A DNA stretch of 64,000 nt from Prorocentrum cordatum (GCA_963575745.1 CAUYUJ010001405.1:28048-92047); one strand, 5' to 3'; positions 20,401-30,460 are shown, counted from the stretch's first letter. A program made the numbers and translations. The notes: generated from the sequence alone by a model not told the origin.

Positions 20401-22845
20401 CCAGCTGGGGGCGACGGCAGCGGAGGAGTCGCGGCCGAGAACATGGAGGTTGACAGAGCGGGCGCTTCGACACAGAGAGGTAGGCCCGCGGCGGTGGCCT
20501 TTCCGCAGGAGGCCCCCGAGCGCCCGACGGCGAAGGTGAGGTCTCAACCCCCTGTGGCGATCCCAGCCGTGGGAGGCGCAGGCACGGTCGTCGTCAGCGA
20601 GAGCGAGGCGAGGTCCAGCACCGACGACGTGATGATCGGGGGCCTGCACGTGATCGATGGCGTGGACGTGGTGGCGATGCTCATCCCAGAGGAGGACGAG
20701 TGGCAGCTCGCGGCGATGGACGACAGCAACTTCGAGACCATCGCCGACGACAGCCAGAGCGACATGATCGGCGAGGTGAACTACGAGGACCCCGCGTCGG
20801 CGGAAGGGATCGTGGCGTACGACTCGAGGACTGGCGAGCAGCTAGACAGCGAAGAGGTGCGCAAAGGGAGGTCCAAGGAGCTGCGCGACCTGGCGGAGTT
20901 CGAGGTGAAGGTCGAGGTGGACGAGTCCGAGATGATCAGCAAGCCAGGGAAGAAGATCTGGTCGAAGTGGGTGGAGACGCGGAAGGACCCGAACAGCGCT
21001 GAGGTCAGGAGCAGGCTGGTCGCGACCGAGATCAACACGGGCGAGGTTAGGACGGACTGCTTCGCTGCGACGCCGCCCTTGAAGTTCGTGAGACTGATAC
21101 TGGCGTGGGCGGCGAGCTACAGTCCCAGAAGGAGCAGCGCGGGGGCCAAGATGATCCTGTTGCTGTTCGACATCTCTGTGGCGTTCTTCCACGGCCTGGT
21201 GCGGAAGGTCCTGTGCGTGGTACCGCCGAAGGACCTGCGCAAGAAGGGCAAGGTGTGGAGGCTGCTTCGGAGCCTATATGGAACGAGGGACGCGAGCCAG
21301 GTGTTCCAGACGTACGTGGCGGACAACCTGAGCGAGCACGGCTTCGACAGGAACGCGGTGGTCCCGTGCTTGTACTGGAGTAGCGAGCTGGAGGCGCTGG
21401 GGGTTCACTGGGGCGACGACTTCATCTACGCCCTGCCGAACGACAGCGCTGACGACCTCGAGCAGCTGATGAGGGAAGTGTTCAAGGTGAAGATCTGCGA
21501 GCGCGTGGGGCCCAACTGCAAGTCCAGTGCGGCGTTCCTGCACAGGACGCTTTCATGGAGTTCGAAGGGTTTCACCTGGGCGCATGATCCGACTCACACC
21601 GTGGCGATGGCCAAGGCTTTCGGCTTCGACGGGCAGACGCGCTTAGACCAGGAGAAGTGGGTCGTGACGGTCGCGCCGGGCTCCAAGACAGTGGGCAAGA
21701 CCCGTGATGCTGCAGACCCCCTTGACGAAGAAGGAGCAGCACTATACCGAGCACTCGTGGGGACGGCACTCTACGTCGGCCAAGACCGTCCCGAGGCGCA
21801 GTACGCGACAAAGGAAGTCGCTCGCCACATGTCGACGCCAACGAGATCGGCGTGGTGTGCCCTCAAGCGATTGTGCAAGTACTATTCGGAGGTGCCGTTG
21901 CTCGTGTGGGAGTTCAACTACCAGAAGATGCCAGAGGACGTGAGAGTGGTCACGGACGCGAACTGGGCTGGCGAGCTGGAGGCATTGCGTTCTACCTCGG
22001 CTGGCTGGGTATACTTCGGAAGCCACCTGCTCGAAGCCTATTCCTCGACGCAGCAGATAGTGGCCTTATCGACGGCGGAGAGCGAGTACATATCAATAAC
22101 AAAGGGAGCTGCACATGCATTGGAGGTCAGGAGCGCGCTCGCCGAGTACGGCTGGGTCAAGAAGGTGATCTGCGAGGCGGACTCGTCAGCTGGACGGTCG
22201 ATGGCCACAAGACGTGGCGTGGGTCGAGTGCGTCATCTAGACGCGCGCCTGTTGTGGCTACAAGAGTTGTGCGCAGACGGCACGATCGAGATGCGCGTGA
22301 AGCCTGGGGAGTCCAACGAGGCGGACCTGGGCACCAAGATGGTCGACATACAGAGGGTGACCAAGTTGATGAAGACTACGTCGCTGCGGCCTCCTGGGGG
22401 CTGGGGCTGCTGGGTTGTGGCAGCGGCACTGGAGAAGGCGACTGCAGCAAACGACTGCAGCGTCGACTTGGTCAAGTACGACGGGGAGATGGATCGGACC
22501 AGCAGGAGTGTCTTCGAGAGCTGGGTGCTAGTCGCCCTCATCGGCATGGGCGTGCTCTCGTTGATCCTGGGGCTCGCGTGTGGCTATGCCGTGGGAAGGT
22601 GCTGCTCGCCGAGGAGCGCCACTGGTGAACGGCGCAATGTGGAGTCCACGCAGACGGAGGAGCTCGAGATCATTCCGTACTGGGAGTGGCTGCTGAACGA
22701 CCTGCAGAAGGAGCTGCACTCCAGGGGCGTGAAGGCGATCCCGAAGCTGAAGGGCCACTGCATCCAGAAGCTGTTGGAGATTGACCAGGTGCGCCTGGTG
22801 AGGCCACAGCACTGGCCGCGGGTCAAGAGAGTGAGGCAGCTTTGA
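17497..22845 (+). CDS. Ty1/copia gag-pol polyprotein with C-terminal TM
   Basis: Single frame of 1,782 aa from ATG 17,497 (an in-frame GTG lies just before it). Residues 1-45 are a Gln-rich coiled coil. Gag follows to about 280, then a Gly-Lys-Asp repeat (about 282-325) and a CCHC knuckle (C331, C334, H339, C344). The protease has DSGA at 398-401. Integrase has a short HHCC finger (H576, H581, C588, C591) and D623, D685, E722. RT has D1225 in DISVAFFHG and D1307-D1308 in HWGDD, where copia elements usually have YVDD. RNase H has D1487, E1528, D1562 and D1610. Unusually, about 170 residues follow, with a transmembrane helix near 1676-1699, a Cys/Arg stop and a tail (about 1725-1765) resembling a SAP helix pair. 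The C-terminal extension is in frame and uninterrupted. Copia membership is certain; the extension's role is unknown. Confidence 0.97.
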   Translation: MEALTQRLAQLEEQQRQQRTVIETQQAQLTAAQNELAAVRATGNGAAAQQPPGEARAGAPISLVDLRVGNKPEVFTGDAKEWKNWSFKMRQYLSALDETLHAEVLDVDANPSRELTMNDMAAEAQRRARQLAFILTMHTKDVALQMVTKLPDPSNGYEIWRRFLEEFEPAHKGRFRAMLMQILQYQFTGDRGLAIEEFERLVRQYEAQSGDILQETIKAAVISNNPEDPEWRRHVGLNATRLQDYTSLKDEWKAVHQAERRWGVDGDSAPMEVDALTSKGKGKDGGKGKGKDGGRGKGKGDGKGKDGGRGKGKGDGKDKNKAEASKKERKCFFCREKGHERKDCPKFTTWLEEKKKAGHAGGSGSAAAVNTVQQDDGWVFMVDEEFEGDELCELIMVDSGASANVCPRDHVSENGLREEAHPRRMTTATGELIAQHGRRRVSYETEFGKITTDYRVLDVKRPIWSLGAMIESGCDAYFTKSKSWIVKDGKELELIRKGNLFYAIARPSKIGGSNALELNPLTQAEIEQRALAREHAAFGAAGPAAEATLAEDGDPAVRIKVPTGPATPTAEERAQHESAGHVPYRSWCSHCVAARAADKPHRRSEDPTGLSAEEAAIPRIEFDFAEIGRESDASPGIPSLNGVDVGSESLSATLCPSKAFSEYLVETILAFVDALGHNAVLLHSDQEPVLVQLLKAVQSKRVKRTLVRHGPRGSHQSQGKIEGANRVINGVLRAIWINMEEHMGEKVSTDSILIAWGVRHAAWSLTRFQVKSDGRTPYVRIFGKAYGGEVLPFGERVMYKYTAVPTGNLDQKWAHGVWVGKAPLTDEHLVLTVDGVKKARSVHRLPVDERYVKEELAKVKGLPWNGTASDLKAPIVSQQDQGPSGHRRLYLTRAIVQKYGPTPGCSGCAGLGPRTEVCRARLEKMVADAAAGPRGIAVGTPLAARPDPGPPAGAAEPSSAASGDAPRTPAGGDGSGGVAAENMEVDRAGASTQRGRPAAVAFPQEAPERPTAKVRSQPPVAIPAVGGAGTVVVSESEARSSTDDVMIGGLHVIDGVDVVAMLIPEEDEWQLAAMDDSNFETIADDSQSDMIGEVNYEDPASAEGIVAYDSRTGEQLDSEEVRKGRSKELRDLAEFEVKVEVDESEMISKPGKKIWSKWVETRKDPNSAEVRSRLVATEINTGEVRTDCFAATPPLKFVRLILAWAASYSPRRSSAGAKMILLLFDISVAFFHGLVRKVLCVVPPKDLRKKGKVWRLLRSLYGTRDASQVFQTYVADNLSEHGFDRNAVVPCLYWSSELEALGVHWGDDFIYALPNDSADDLEQLMREVFKVKICERVGPNCKSSAAFLHRTLSWSSKGFTWAHDPTHTVAMAKAFGFDGQTRLDQEKWVVTVAPGSKTVGKTRDAADPLDEEGAALYRALVGTALYVGQDRPEAQYATKEVARHMSTPTRSAWCALKRLCKYYSEVPLLVWEFNYQKMPEDVRVVTDANWAGELEALRSTSAGWVYFGSHLLEAYSSTQQIVALSTAESEYISITKGAAHALEVRSALAEYGWVKKVICEADSSAGRSMATRRGVGRVRHLDARLLWLQELCADGTIEMRVKPGESNEADLGTKMVDIQRVTKLMKTTSLRPPGGWGCWVVAAALEKATAANDCSVDLVKYDGEMDRTSRSVFESWVLVALIGMGVLSLILGLACGYAVGRCCSPRSATGERRNVESTQTEELEIIPYWEWLLNDLQKELHSRGVKAIPKLKGHCIQKLLEIDQVRLVRPQHWPRVKRVRQL

Positions 22846-23010
22846 ACGTGGATTCGCGCCGATGGCACTTCTCGGGGCGTTTAAGTCCTGGCCAGGCCTG
22901 CAAAGCAGATCAGGCAGCATCGGTGCGTTTCGGAGTGCGTGCGCCTTGAGCACGCGAGGACTGCAACCTGACAGATGCCGAGTCGACTTGCGATTGAGCA
23001 TGCGCGAGTC
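22846..23010 (+). other. 3' untranslated part of the copia element
   Basis: About 165 bp between the polyprotein stop and the polypurine tract. No gene. It carries no obvious repeat. Confidence 0.7.
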
Positions 23011-23019
23011 GAGAGGAGG
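23011..23019 (+). promoter_or_regulatory. polypurine tract
   Basis: gagaggagg lies directly before the 3' LTR (which starts with the t at 23,020), the normal place for the plus-strand primer. Confidence 0.8.
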
Positions 23020-23243
23020 TGCGGCGATTTCAGGGGTGTCAGGTGCAATGTAGTCCAACCCTGGCTGACACATTAGGGTCCTGCGTGGTAGCATGATGTT
23101 GTAGCAGAGAGGCTTGTGCAGCGCAGTGTACAGCAGCACGAGCAGCAGCAGCTAGCAGCATGAAGACTGGTGATCTGTCGGTGATGCTTTGGCTCAAGTC
23201 AAAAGGATGTTTCAATCCGTTCGGCTGACGCCCACTCCGCGCA
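23020..23243 (+). repeat. 3' LTR, 224 bp
   Basis: Identical to the 5' LTR base for base as far as I can read. Followed by tgatt (23,244-23,248), the right copy of the target duplication. Confidence 0.97.
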
Positions 23244-23314
23244 TGATTAAGATATGTAAGTATATGTAGAGGTATGTGTGTACAAGTATAGCTGTATCTG
23301 CCCGTCTGTCTGTA

Positions 23315-23720
23315 GACGAGATTACCACGGGATAATCACGGGCCAACCGTGGGACAACCACGAGCAAACACGCGACAACCACCGGACAACGACGGAGCAA
23401 CCACCGGACAACGACGGGACAACCACAGGACTATCGTGGGACAGCAGCGGGACAACCACAAGACATACATCCTACTACCTATCTATCGGTCTCGCCATCA
23501 ATCTTTCTAGTGGCCTCACTGTTCATCCATGGGTGGAAATCCCTAGACGTGGCGACCACGGAACGAAGCAAACATTGGGCACCACGGGGAAACCGCAAAC
23601 CGACAACTGGACAACCACGGGACAACCAAGAGACAAACACTTGACAATTACAAGACAACCCCGCGCACGCCACGGGACAATCACGGGGCAACCGCGGGAC
23701 AACCCCGCGCACGCCCTGGC
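23315..23720. repeat. minisatellite of cgggacaaccac units
   Basis: About 25 degenerate 13-20 bp units (gggacaaccac, ggacaacgac and variants), interrupted by a unique piece at 23,465-23,600. Frames across it are open because of the repeat. No gene. Confidence 0.85.
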
Positions 23721-23869
23721 GAACAGGTCACGATTCATTTTGGCCCGACCTGGCCCAACTAATCGTAAAATGTCGCCTTGCCCGCACGCGCGACATGAAC
23801 CGAAACCTGCATCGATTCCTGGGTCGGTTGCCTCCGTTTCACTTCGGTCTCACTTCCCAATCGCCAAGA

Positions 23870-24075
23870 CATTCATACACACAGCTGTCTATACTTATAT
23901 GTGTATTTATACACGTATATACATACATATATACATTGATGTGTCAAGACACAACTGTATCACATGTTGAAGCGTACATCCAAGCACGTGCTTCAGTGCA
24001 CGTAAGCATACACGCTTTTGTATATACGTACATGTGTACGTGCAAATTCACGCGTGTGAACGTGGCATGTGCGCT
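23870..24075. repeat. AT-rich island (tatacatacatata type)
   Basis: Alternating purine-pyrimidine phrases such as tatatacatacatatatac and gtatatacgtacatgtgtac. Same type as the islands at 16,030 and 50,070. Confidence 0.75.
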
Positions 24076-24079
24076 ACTC

Positions 24080-24490
24080 CGCGATATGCAAATCTGCATT
24101 CGTCGCGTAAGCGGTGTTCATGACATCCGAAAGTGCACTCGGTCAAACTATTGCACCCGCTCGGCGCGTACTCAATACGCACCAATATAGGCGCATTGCC
24201 AGAAATGTAATATCTCGACGCGGGGCCGCGATTCAGACTATTCCCGTCAGATATGAGCCCGTTCCAGAAGAGCGTAGGAATGCATGTAAAAGTAACGGTG
24301 CGCATCCAAGCAACCTTGCCTGTATACAAAATCGGCATCAACAAACAATCATACGCCACAAACGCGCGGACGCGGGCAAAACTGTACGATGATGCCATGC
24401 GAAGCTAACTAACTGGCCACCTAACGTCACAACAATCGGTGGGGTATGCTGCCATCCATGCCGTTGGTATCCAATCGGTACGTGAGCGAC
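24080..24490. other. no gene recognised
   Basis: Less GC-rich, non-repetitive sequence. A 92-codon plus frame (24,114-24,392) shows no motif. Confidence 0.4.
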
Positions 24491-24491
24491 C

Positions 24492-24980
24492 TTGTGTGTC
24501 AGAGATGAACCCGTGATGAAGCGAACCCGTCGCGAAAAGAAACCTGATCGGACAAGAACGGGAACCGCCGATTTCGTCCATTGGCCTCGTAAAGATGATG
24601 GTGACGACACGGCGGCGGATTACGAGGATGACAGCGTGGATGACGGGGAGGACACCGATGCGAGCAGGAGAACAACGAGTAGCATGACAAGCGCGAGGAC
24701 GAGGAGGAAGAGATGGAGGAGGAACAAAACGAGAAGGAACGAAACGGAGGAGAAGAAAAAGGAGGAAGAAGAGGAGGAGGAGGAAGACCCATGTAAACCA
24801 AACGCTCATCAACGATGTTGGAATGCACCCTCCAACCCCCCCTTCATAAACATCTGCAAAACTTCATTGCCACTGGAGGAAATGCCCCGCGGGGGGCAAC
24901 CGTGTGAAAATCCTAGAGCGTACCAAAACACCATTCGCAAGACGTCAACGCCAATAATCAACCTGAATGTTGCGATTTGA
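24492..24980 (+). other. acidic/basic low-complexity open frame, unrecognised
   Basis: A 162-codon frame with a Glu-rich stretch and an Asp-rich stretch, produced largely by gaggaggaag repeats at 24,690-24,785. Its last 50 codons run into the next repeat array. I see no domain. It may be a short exon or simply an open purine-rich repeat. Confidence 0.2.
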
Positions 24981-25300
24981 CGGTCCTGAACCGTGCCAGA
25001 ACACCATTCCTGGAACTTCCCCACCGCAAATGAACGTAACTGTTGCGCGCTGACAATCCTGAACCGTTCCATCACACCATTTTTGGTACGGTAACCAAGA
25101 AGCCCAATGCCAATCTTCTGGATTTTTAGAAGCACATGTGCGCGATGCAAAATGAGAACAACATCTTGAAAACAACCCGCCCTCAATCCGTGAAGCTGTT
25201 GCAAACCTTACAGACATCAATGCGCGCGGCGCTAAAATGAGAACCGCATTTTGGAAACTACCCGCCGTCAACCAATGAAACTCTTGCAAACAACACCAGC
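24940..25300. repeat. degenerate ~75-82 bp repeats
   Basis: Two adjacent copies of a unit with cctgaaccgt and acaccatt phrases (24,945-25,090). Two copies of a related unit with aaaatgagaac and actacccgcc-like phrases follow (25,140-25,285). No gene. Confidence 0.7.
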
Positions 25301-25740
25301 CTTTTGGGCGTAGGTGGTTTAGCAAGTCCCACCAGCCCTTTGGGCGTGAGTGGTTTAGAAAGCCCGCTCTGTTCTCAACCCCCTTCTTCCCCTTCGGGGA
25401 GGGGTTTACCCCTCCCCCTCACCCCTCCCCCTGGGCCTGGAGAGGTTCCTCCGCGGGTCGTTGGGGGGGGGGGTCATTTTCGACTCCTGGGAGGGCTAAA
25501 AACGACACCCCTCACGAGGATTCTGGCCCCGACGGGGGGAGGGAGAAAAAACCCTCTCCTCTTCTGTGAAGCCAAACTCATGGATTTTACTACGGTTTTG
25601 GCCCCATTTTGGCCTTCTGAGGGGGCAGCGCTAATTAAAGCTCCCCTCTTCTTTCAAGCCAAAACCATTGATTTTACGAAGGTTTTGGTCTCATTTTGCC
25701 CTTCTGAGGGGGCAACGCTAATTAAAGCTCCCCTCTTCTT
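25300..25740. repeat. two-copy 87-bp repeat and G/C-run spacer
   Basis: ctaattaaagctcccctctt ends each of two ~87-bp units at about 25,558-25,735, both containing attttac and a cattttg phrase. Upstream, cccaccagcccttt occurs at 25,337, resembling the 5,050 region. No gene. Confidence 0.75.
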
Positions 25741-25849
25741 TGATCGATTCCCTCCAAGATGGCCCCAAGAAGCGCCCAGGAGGCACCAAGAGGCCCCAAG
25801 ATGGCCCCAAGAGGCCCCCAAGACGCTCCAAAAGGGGACGAGGTGCCCG

Positions 25850-26270
25850 AACGCCTCACGCCACGAGGAGCCCGAACGACTCACACCAGGACGAGGGGCC
25901 CGAACGACTCACACCACGAAGAGCCCGAACGACTCACACCAGAAGGAGGGGCCCGAACGACTCACACCAGGACGAGGCGCCCGAACGACTCACACCACGA
26001 GGAGCCCGAACGACTCACACCACGACGAGGGCCCCGAACGACTCACACCACGAGGAGCCCGAACGAGTCACACCAGGAGGAGGGGCCCGAACGACTCACA
26101 CCAGGACGAGGGGCTCGAACAACTCACACCACGAGGAGCCCGAACGACTCACACCAGGACGAAGAACCCGAACGGGTCACAGCACGAAAGCCCGAACGAC
26201 TCACACCAGGAAGAAGGGCCCGAACGACTCACACCAGGACGAGAAACCCCAAACGACTCAAACCACGAGG
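25850..26270. repeat. 27/30-bp minisatellite (cccgaacgactcacacca)
   Basis: About fifteen units, each built on cccgaacgactcacacca followed by cgaggag or ggacgagggg. Unit length is mostly 27 or 30 bp, both multiples of three, so all three plus frames stay open across it and read as Thr-His-Thr, Asn-Asp-Ser-His or Pro-Glu-Arg-Leu repeats. Confidence 0.9.
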
Positions 26271-26274
26271 AGCG

Positions 26275-27680
26275 CTTTCTCTCCCTCCTCCTCCGCCTCG
26301 TCCTTCTCCCGCTCCCCCCACAAGGAGGATGTCCAAGGAGGCGGGAGGAAGGAGGAACAGGGGAGATATGCGGGGGCAAGCGGACACACGCCTGAAAAAC
26401 ACGACTGTCGGCATGCTTCGCAAGAGTTGCTGTTGTGAGATGGGCTGGTGGGGATACGCGAAGCGTAAAGAATTTGGTTTTCTCTTTGCCAACGCTCCCT
26501 CCCTATCCTGCTGGGAGGAACGGTTTACCTCTCCACCTGCCCCTCTCCTTGGGCCTGGAAAAAGGCGCACCGCAGGTGGTTACAGCGTTCAAGATGGCCA
26601 ACAATGGTTCCAAGAGGGCCTCTGAGAGCGCGAGCTGGTATCCCACATTGCCCGAAATAACCCAATATGGGTCAACATGACATCCGATACACATCCAAGA
26701 GACCCTAAGACGGCCCCGAAACGGTTTCAACTGCTCTTCGAACCACCTAAGGACCTCCCCCTGACGCCAACACCGATCCAATACCAAAGGAACATCAATA
26801 TTTCTCGCGTTTTCGCCTTGCCGTTTCCGATGGACTTATGTACTTCCATATGACCCCCAAGCTGTCCCAAGATACCCCCACGAGGGTATCATGGGGGCTC
26901 CACGAGGGCCCACGTAGCGCCCCGAATGACATCCCAAACGCAATTTTTGAGCCTCCGAAAAGGGGGGGCTGAATTCATTACTCCCCTCTTTTTGAACTAC
27001 GGGGCCCGAAGAGACCTCCCAGACCCCCCCAGGCCCCCCCCCTAAAACAGCTCCAATATGGCCCCAAGGCGGCCGTCCCAAGACGCTCCGCGAGGACCCC
27101 GCGAGCGCCCCAAAACCGTTCCAAAAGACCTCCGCGAAAAAAGCTTCCAGGGCGGTTGTTGCCCTGCACTCTTCTACGCTTCCCTGATCAGAGCAACTCG
27201 CCAGGCGATCTGCTTCTCGATGGGCTGGCGGGGATTTTCTGTTTGTGCTCGGGCGAGCGAGGACGAGCCGAACGCTGTGCAAGCTAAGGCGGGCCGCGCA
27301 GAAGCAAAGGGGGGAACAACGAAGCGAGCGGCGGCTGGCGGGGGTACTTTTTGGCCAGCGGGCGCGCGAAACGAGTCGAGCGCCTAACCTGCTGCGGCGG
27401 GCCGCGCCGGTAGCGTAATGAAAGGCGATGGGCGACGGTCTGCGAAGGGCCGCGAGCCGACCGGGCAGTGGGCGGCAGAAAAGCGCGCCGAACACGAAGA
27501 CCTGTGCATGAGCGTGGCGAACACGAAGTGCCCGAATAGCGTGAAAGCAAACGCGAAGTGAATAGTTTACCGACGAGACGAACTCCACAGTGCCAGCGAA
27601 GAGGACGCAGCCAAAATGGCGCGGAGGCCCGCGGCCGAGGAGGAGGCGGTGCGGATGGCCGCGAAAGGCTGGAGAACAGT
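26275..27680. other. spacer with loose repeats, no gene recognised
   Basis: Contains a copy of the foldback-element end (gatgggctggtggggatacg at about 26,439), loose cccaagacg units at 26,690-27,130 and a second gatgggctggcgggg at about 27,218. Open frames of 60-370 codons have no domain. Confidence 0.45.
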
Positions 27681-27689
27681 GACCCAACA

Positions 27690-28180
27690 GCCATGTCCGA
27701 GCCGCCTCGCCGTGCAGGGTGACCTTCGAGGGGCAACCGCCAATTCCCGAGCGCGATCCAGCCGCTGGAGCGCCACGCCGGCAAGTGAAGACGATCGCAA
27801 GTGAGAACCCAGGCGTGCCCGACTCCAAAGATCCTTGTCGTGCAGGTAGGACTTCAGAACCGTAAAATGAGACCTTGCGATTCACGTGCGCGGTTCGAGG
27901 GCAATGGGGGAACCAGGTTACCGCGTGGCGGCGCAATGACCCAGCAGCCAAACCAAACATCCCAAGCCTTGCCGTGCCGGTAAAGCTTCAGGGCACCGCG
28001 CCAGAGCCCCGCGAGCGCCCAAAAGCTGGACCGCACCAGGCCCGTGCAAGTGAAGGCGACCACAAATGAGAGCCCAAGCGTGCCCGCCGCCCAGGAAACC
28101 ATGTCGTACAGGTGGGACTTCAAAGCCGTGGGATGACACCTTGCGAATCAAGTGCGCGGGCCTGGGGGCGATGGGAGTGC
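27690..28180. repeat. diverged ~275-bp tandem duplication
   Basis: acccaacagcc…cgccgtgcagg at 27,681-27,715 recurs as acccagcagcc…tgccgtgccgg at 27,938-27,980. gcgtgcccg…gtaggacttc at 27,812-27,855 recurs as gcgtgcccg…gtgggacttc at 28,078-28,120. Copies differ at many sites. Confidence 0.75.
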
Positions 28181-28433
28181 AGGAAACGACGAGTGGGCGC
28201 CGTCTGTCGGGTGGCCCGAGGATCGAGCGGCGGGGGGCCGTGGGCCAATGCCCGCAAGTGCCTGCCAAGGACCGTGCCGCCTAGGGCGCGGCGGCCACTG
28301 CCGGGGTGGGGCAGCGCGCCCAGACCACCAGCGTGAACCCTTGCGGCCATCGCCTGGTGGGGCGGACGGGAGCGCGGCCCCTGGGGAGCTGGTGCCATGC
28401 CAGTAGGACCAACAGAGGGTGTTCATGGGAGGC

Positions 28434-28700
28434 AGCTGATTGCTGCAAGCGCGCGACTGTCCTCGGCGAGGAATGCCCGCAGTAAGCAGCTGATCGCTGC
28501 AAGCGTTCGAAGGTCCTCGGCAGAGGAATGCCCGCGATCAGCAGCTGATCGCTGCAAGCGCTCGTAGATCCTCCGAAGGAGATTGCCACAACAAACGCAA
28601 AACGCGCCAGAGAGACCCCGGGGAAGCAAGAGCGAGGAGACGACGAGGGAGGGGGGGGGGGGGGGCGAAGAGGCAGCTGATCGCTGCAAGCACAAGACAA
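28434..28700. repeat. repeats of cagctgatcgctgcaagcg
   Basis: Four copies of gcagctgatcgctgcaagc (28,434, about 28,485, about 28,540, about 28,675). Each contains the short palindrome gcagc…gctgc. The first three are followed by a tcctcgg…ggaatgcccgc segment. Confidence 0.85.
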
Positions 28701-30460
28701 GAGACCGCCCGGGGCGGGGCGTGGAGCGGATGATGCGCGAGGGGTCGTGGAGAGTGGTTGCCGCTGTTGCGATTTGTCTGTGGATGGTTCTTCCCAGCCG
28801 TGGCTGCGTTTGCCCTGCTTGCCGCTTCGCACCGCGGAGGCATCGCGGTCTAGCCCTTTGCCTGGGCGCCCGGCTTTGCCCCGACCGTCCGTCGCGAGGC
28901 CCCGGCGCGGGGGCGTCGAAGTTGGTCTGGGGTCGGCGCTGCTGGTCGAGAGCGGGCGTCGTAGCCGCTCTGTCGCCAAGCGGCCTGGAAGTCTTCGCAG
29001 GCGGCCTTGGATTGCAGATGTGGGTCAATAGGGGCAAGCCCGGCCCGACATGCCTTGCGCGCAATCCCACTGTGCCGGACCCTTTTGAATGCGGGTCCGA
29101 GTTCGCTTTGCATCCTTTAAATAAAAGGCGGGGTTGCTCTCGGCCGCGCCCTGTGCCTCTACGAAATGCGCGTGGGCGTCTTGTGCATCTGGTCGGCAGC
29201 CTGAGTGCGACAGCCGGTTGTCGTGAGGGGGTTGTCGGCGACGTCGCGCCAAACTCTTCGAAGCCACGTGCCAACGGCTTCGCTATTGGGAGTCGCGCGT
29301 GCGGCATGGCCCTGTCGCTGGGCCCCGTGGTCCCACGTCCTGTAGTTTGATCAGCTCGAGCCGTTGCTCATGGGGGTACTTTTTTGTCGCGACCGCAAGC
29401 GAAGGCGCCAGCGGCGTCACAAGTCGGCTCGGGCTACGAGCAGAACTAATTGACCTGGCGCGCATTGGCAACTGTAGGGCCACCGCCGGGGGGCGATGGG
29501 CTGCGCCGAGGGCTGAGGCTGCAAGAGCTGCCGGGGGCTGCCAGGTGGCCAAGCAAGCGTGCGGGCATCCCAGGGATGAGATCACCGAGATGGACGACTA
29601 GGACCTTGTCGCACTGGGCGCCAGAGGTCGACGCGCCACAAGCGTGGCAAAGCACGGGGCTGCATGAACAGACCAGCGTGCTAGGCAGCAAGCCAACGGG
29701 GGTGAACACACATGGCCGACCAAGAAGGCTGAACCACTCTTGAGTAAGCCAGCGGGCCAACATCCCATCGGACCAGCCAACGGCAGACGCAGCCAGGCCG
29801 TGGCGGTGACTGGAGACCAAGGGCCAAGGAAGTGCAAGCACTCGAGCCAGAACTGGTCAAGGCGCGCGTCGCCAGAACGCCAGGGTGCCTCGCCCGACTA
29901 CACGGAACCATAATGAGGGCCACGCGGGCGAGGGACAGAGCGGGGTCGCAGACAGCCGACGGCTGAGGTAACCTGAACCCAGGAGCTCGCGACAAGGCGC
30001 GTGCGTCGAAGACGCCGCGGAGAGGTGTGCCAGTGCCGGAGAAGCCGAGCCAGGCTGTGGCCAGGTCCGAGCAAAGGCCAGGGTAAGAGCATGTAGAGCC
30101 AACGGCCGCGGCCGAGAGGCACGCCGCGCCCCGCCCCAGCAGGGGCCAGCGCCCCAGAGCTGCCCCCCACCCCGCCCAGGCCGACACGCCGCCCGACCAG
30201 TCGACTGCAGCCCCGTCCACGCAACCCCTCCAGCAACGGCGCGCTCTCCGCCGCGCGCGCCAGCAGCGGTCCGAGGGCCCGCGGCTTTCGGGAGGCCCAC
30301 GGGCACCACGGAAGACAAGTCCACCACTGCACCAGCATCGGCAGCCCCAGCTTCAGCTGAACATGGCGACGTCGACCTGCCCCTCGCGCTGTTTACCGCG
30401 CGGGCGCACCTGGGGGCAGGGCCCAGCAAAACGTGCAGCGACGCAGCCCAGCCCCATCCG
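28700..30460. other. no gene recognised
   Basis: GC-rich sequence with many overlapping open frames on both strands (up to 294 codons) but no motif, and no frame preferred over its antisense shadow. Some phrases recur near 190-380, suggesting dispersed repeat content. Confidence 0.4.

Larger units (their letters stand above)
17067..23243 (+). mobile_element. intact Ty1/copia LTR retrotransposon (6,177 bp)
   Basis: Two identical 224-bp LTRs starting TG and ending CA flank a primer binding site, a repeat-rich leader, one uninterrupted 1,782-codon gag-pol frame and a polypurine tract. The whole is bounded by a perfect 5-bp target duplication. Domain order PR-IN-RT-RH places it in Ty1/copia. I found no difference between the LTRs, so insertion was recent, and all catalytic residues I can check are present. 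It interrupts an AT-rich patch next to the TIR element. Confidence 0.97.

Noticed and set aside
25850-26270. CRISPR-like array
   Set aside because: Units are contiguous minisatellite copies without unique spacers of constant length, in a eukaryote-like context.
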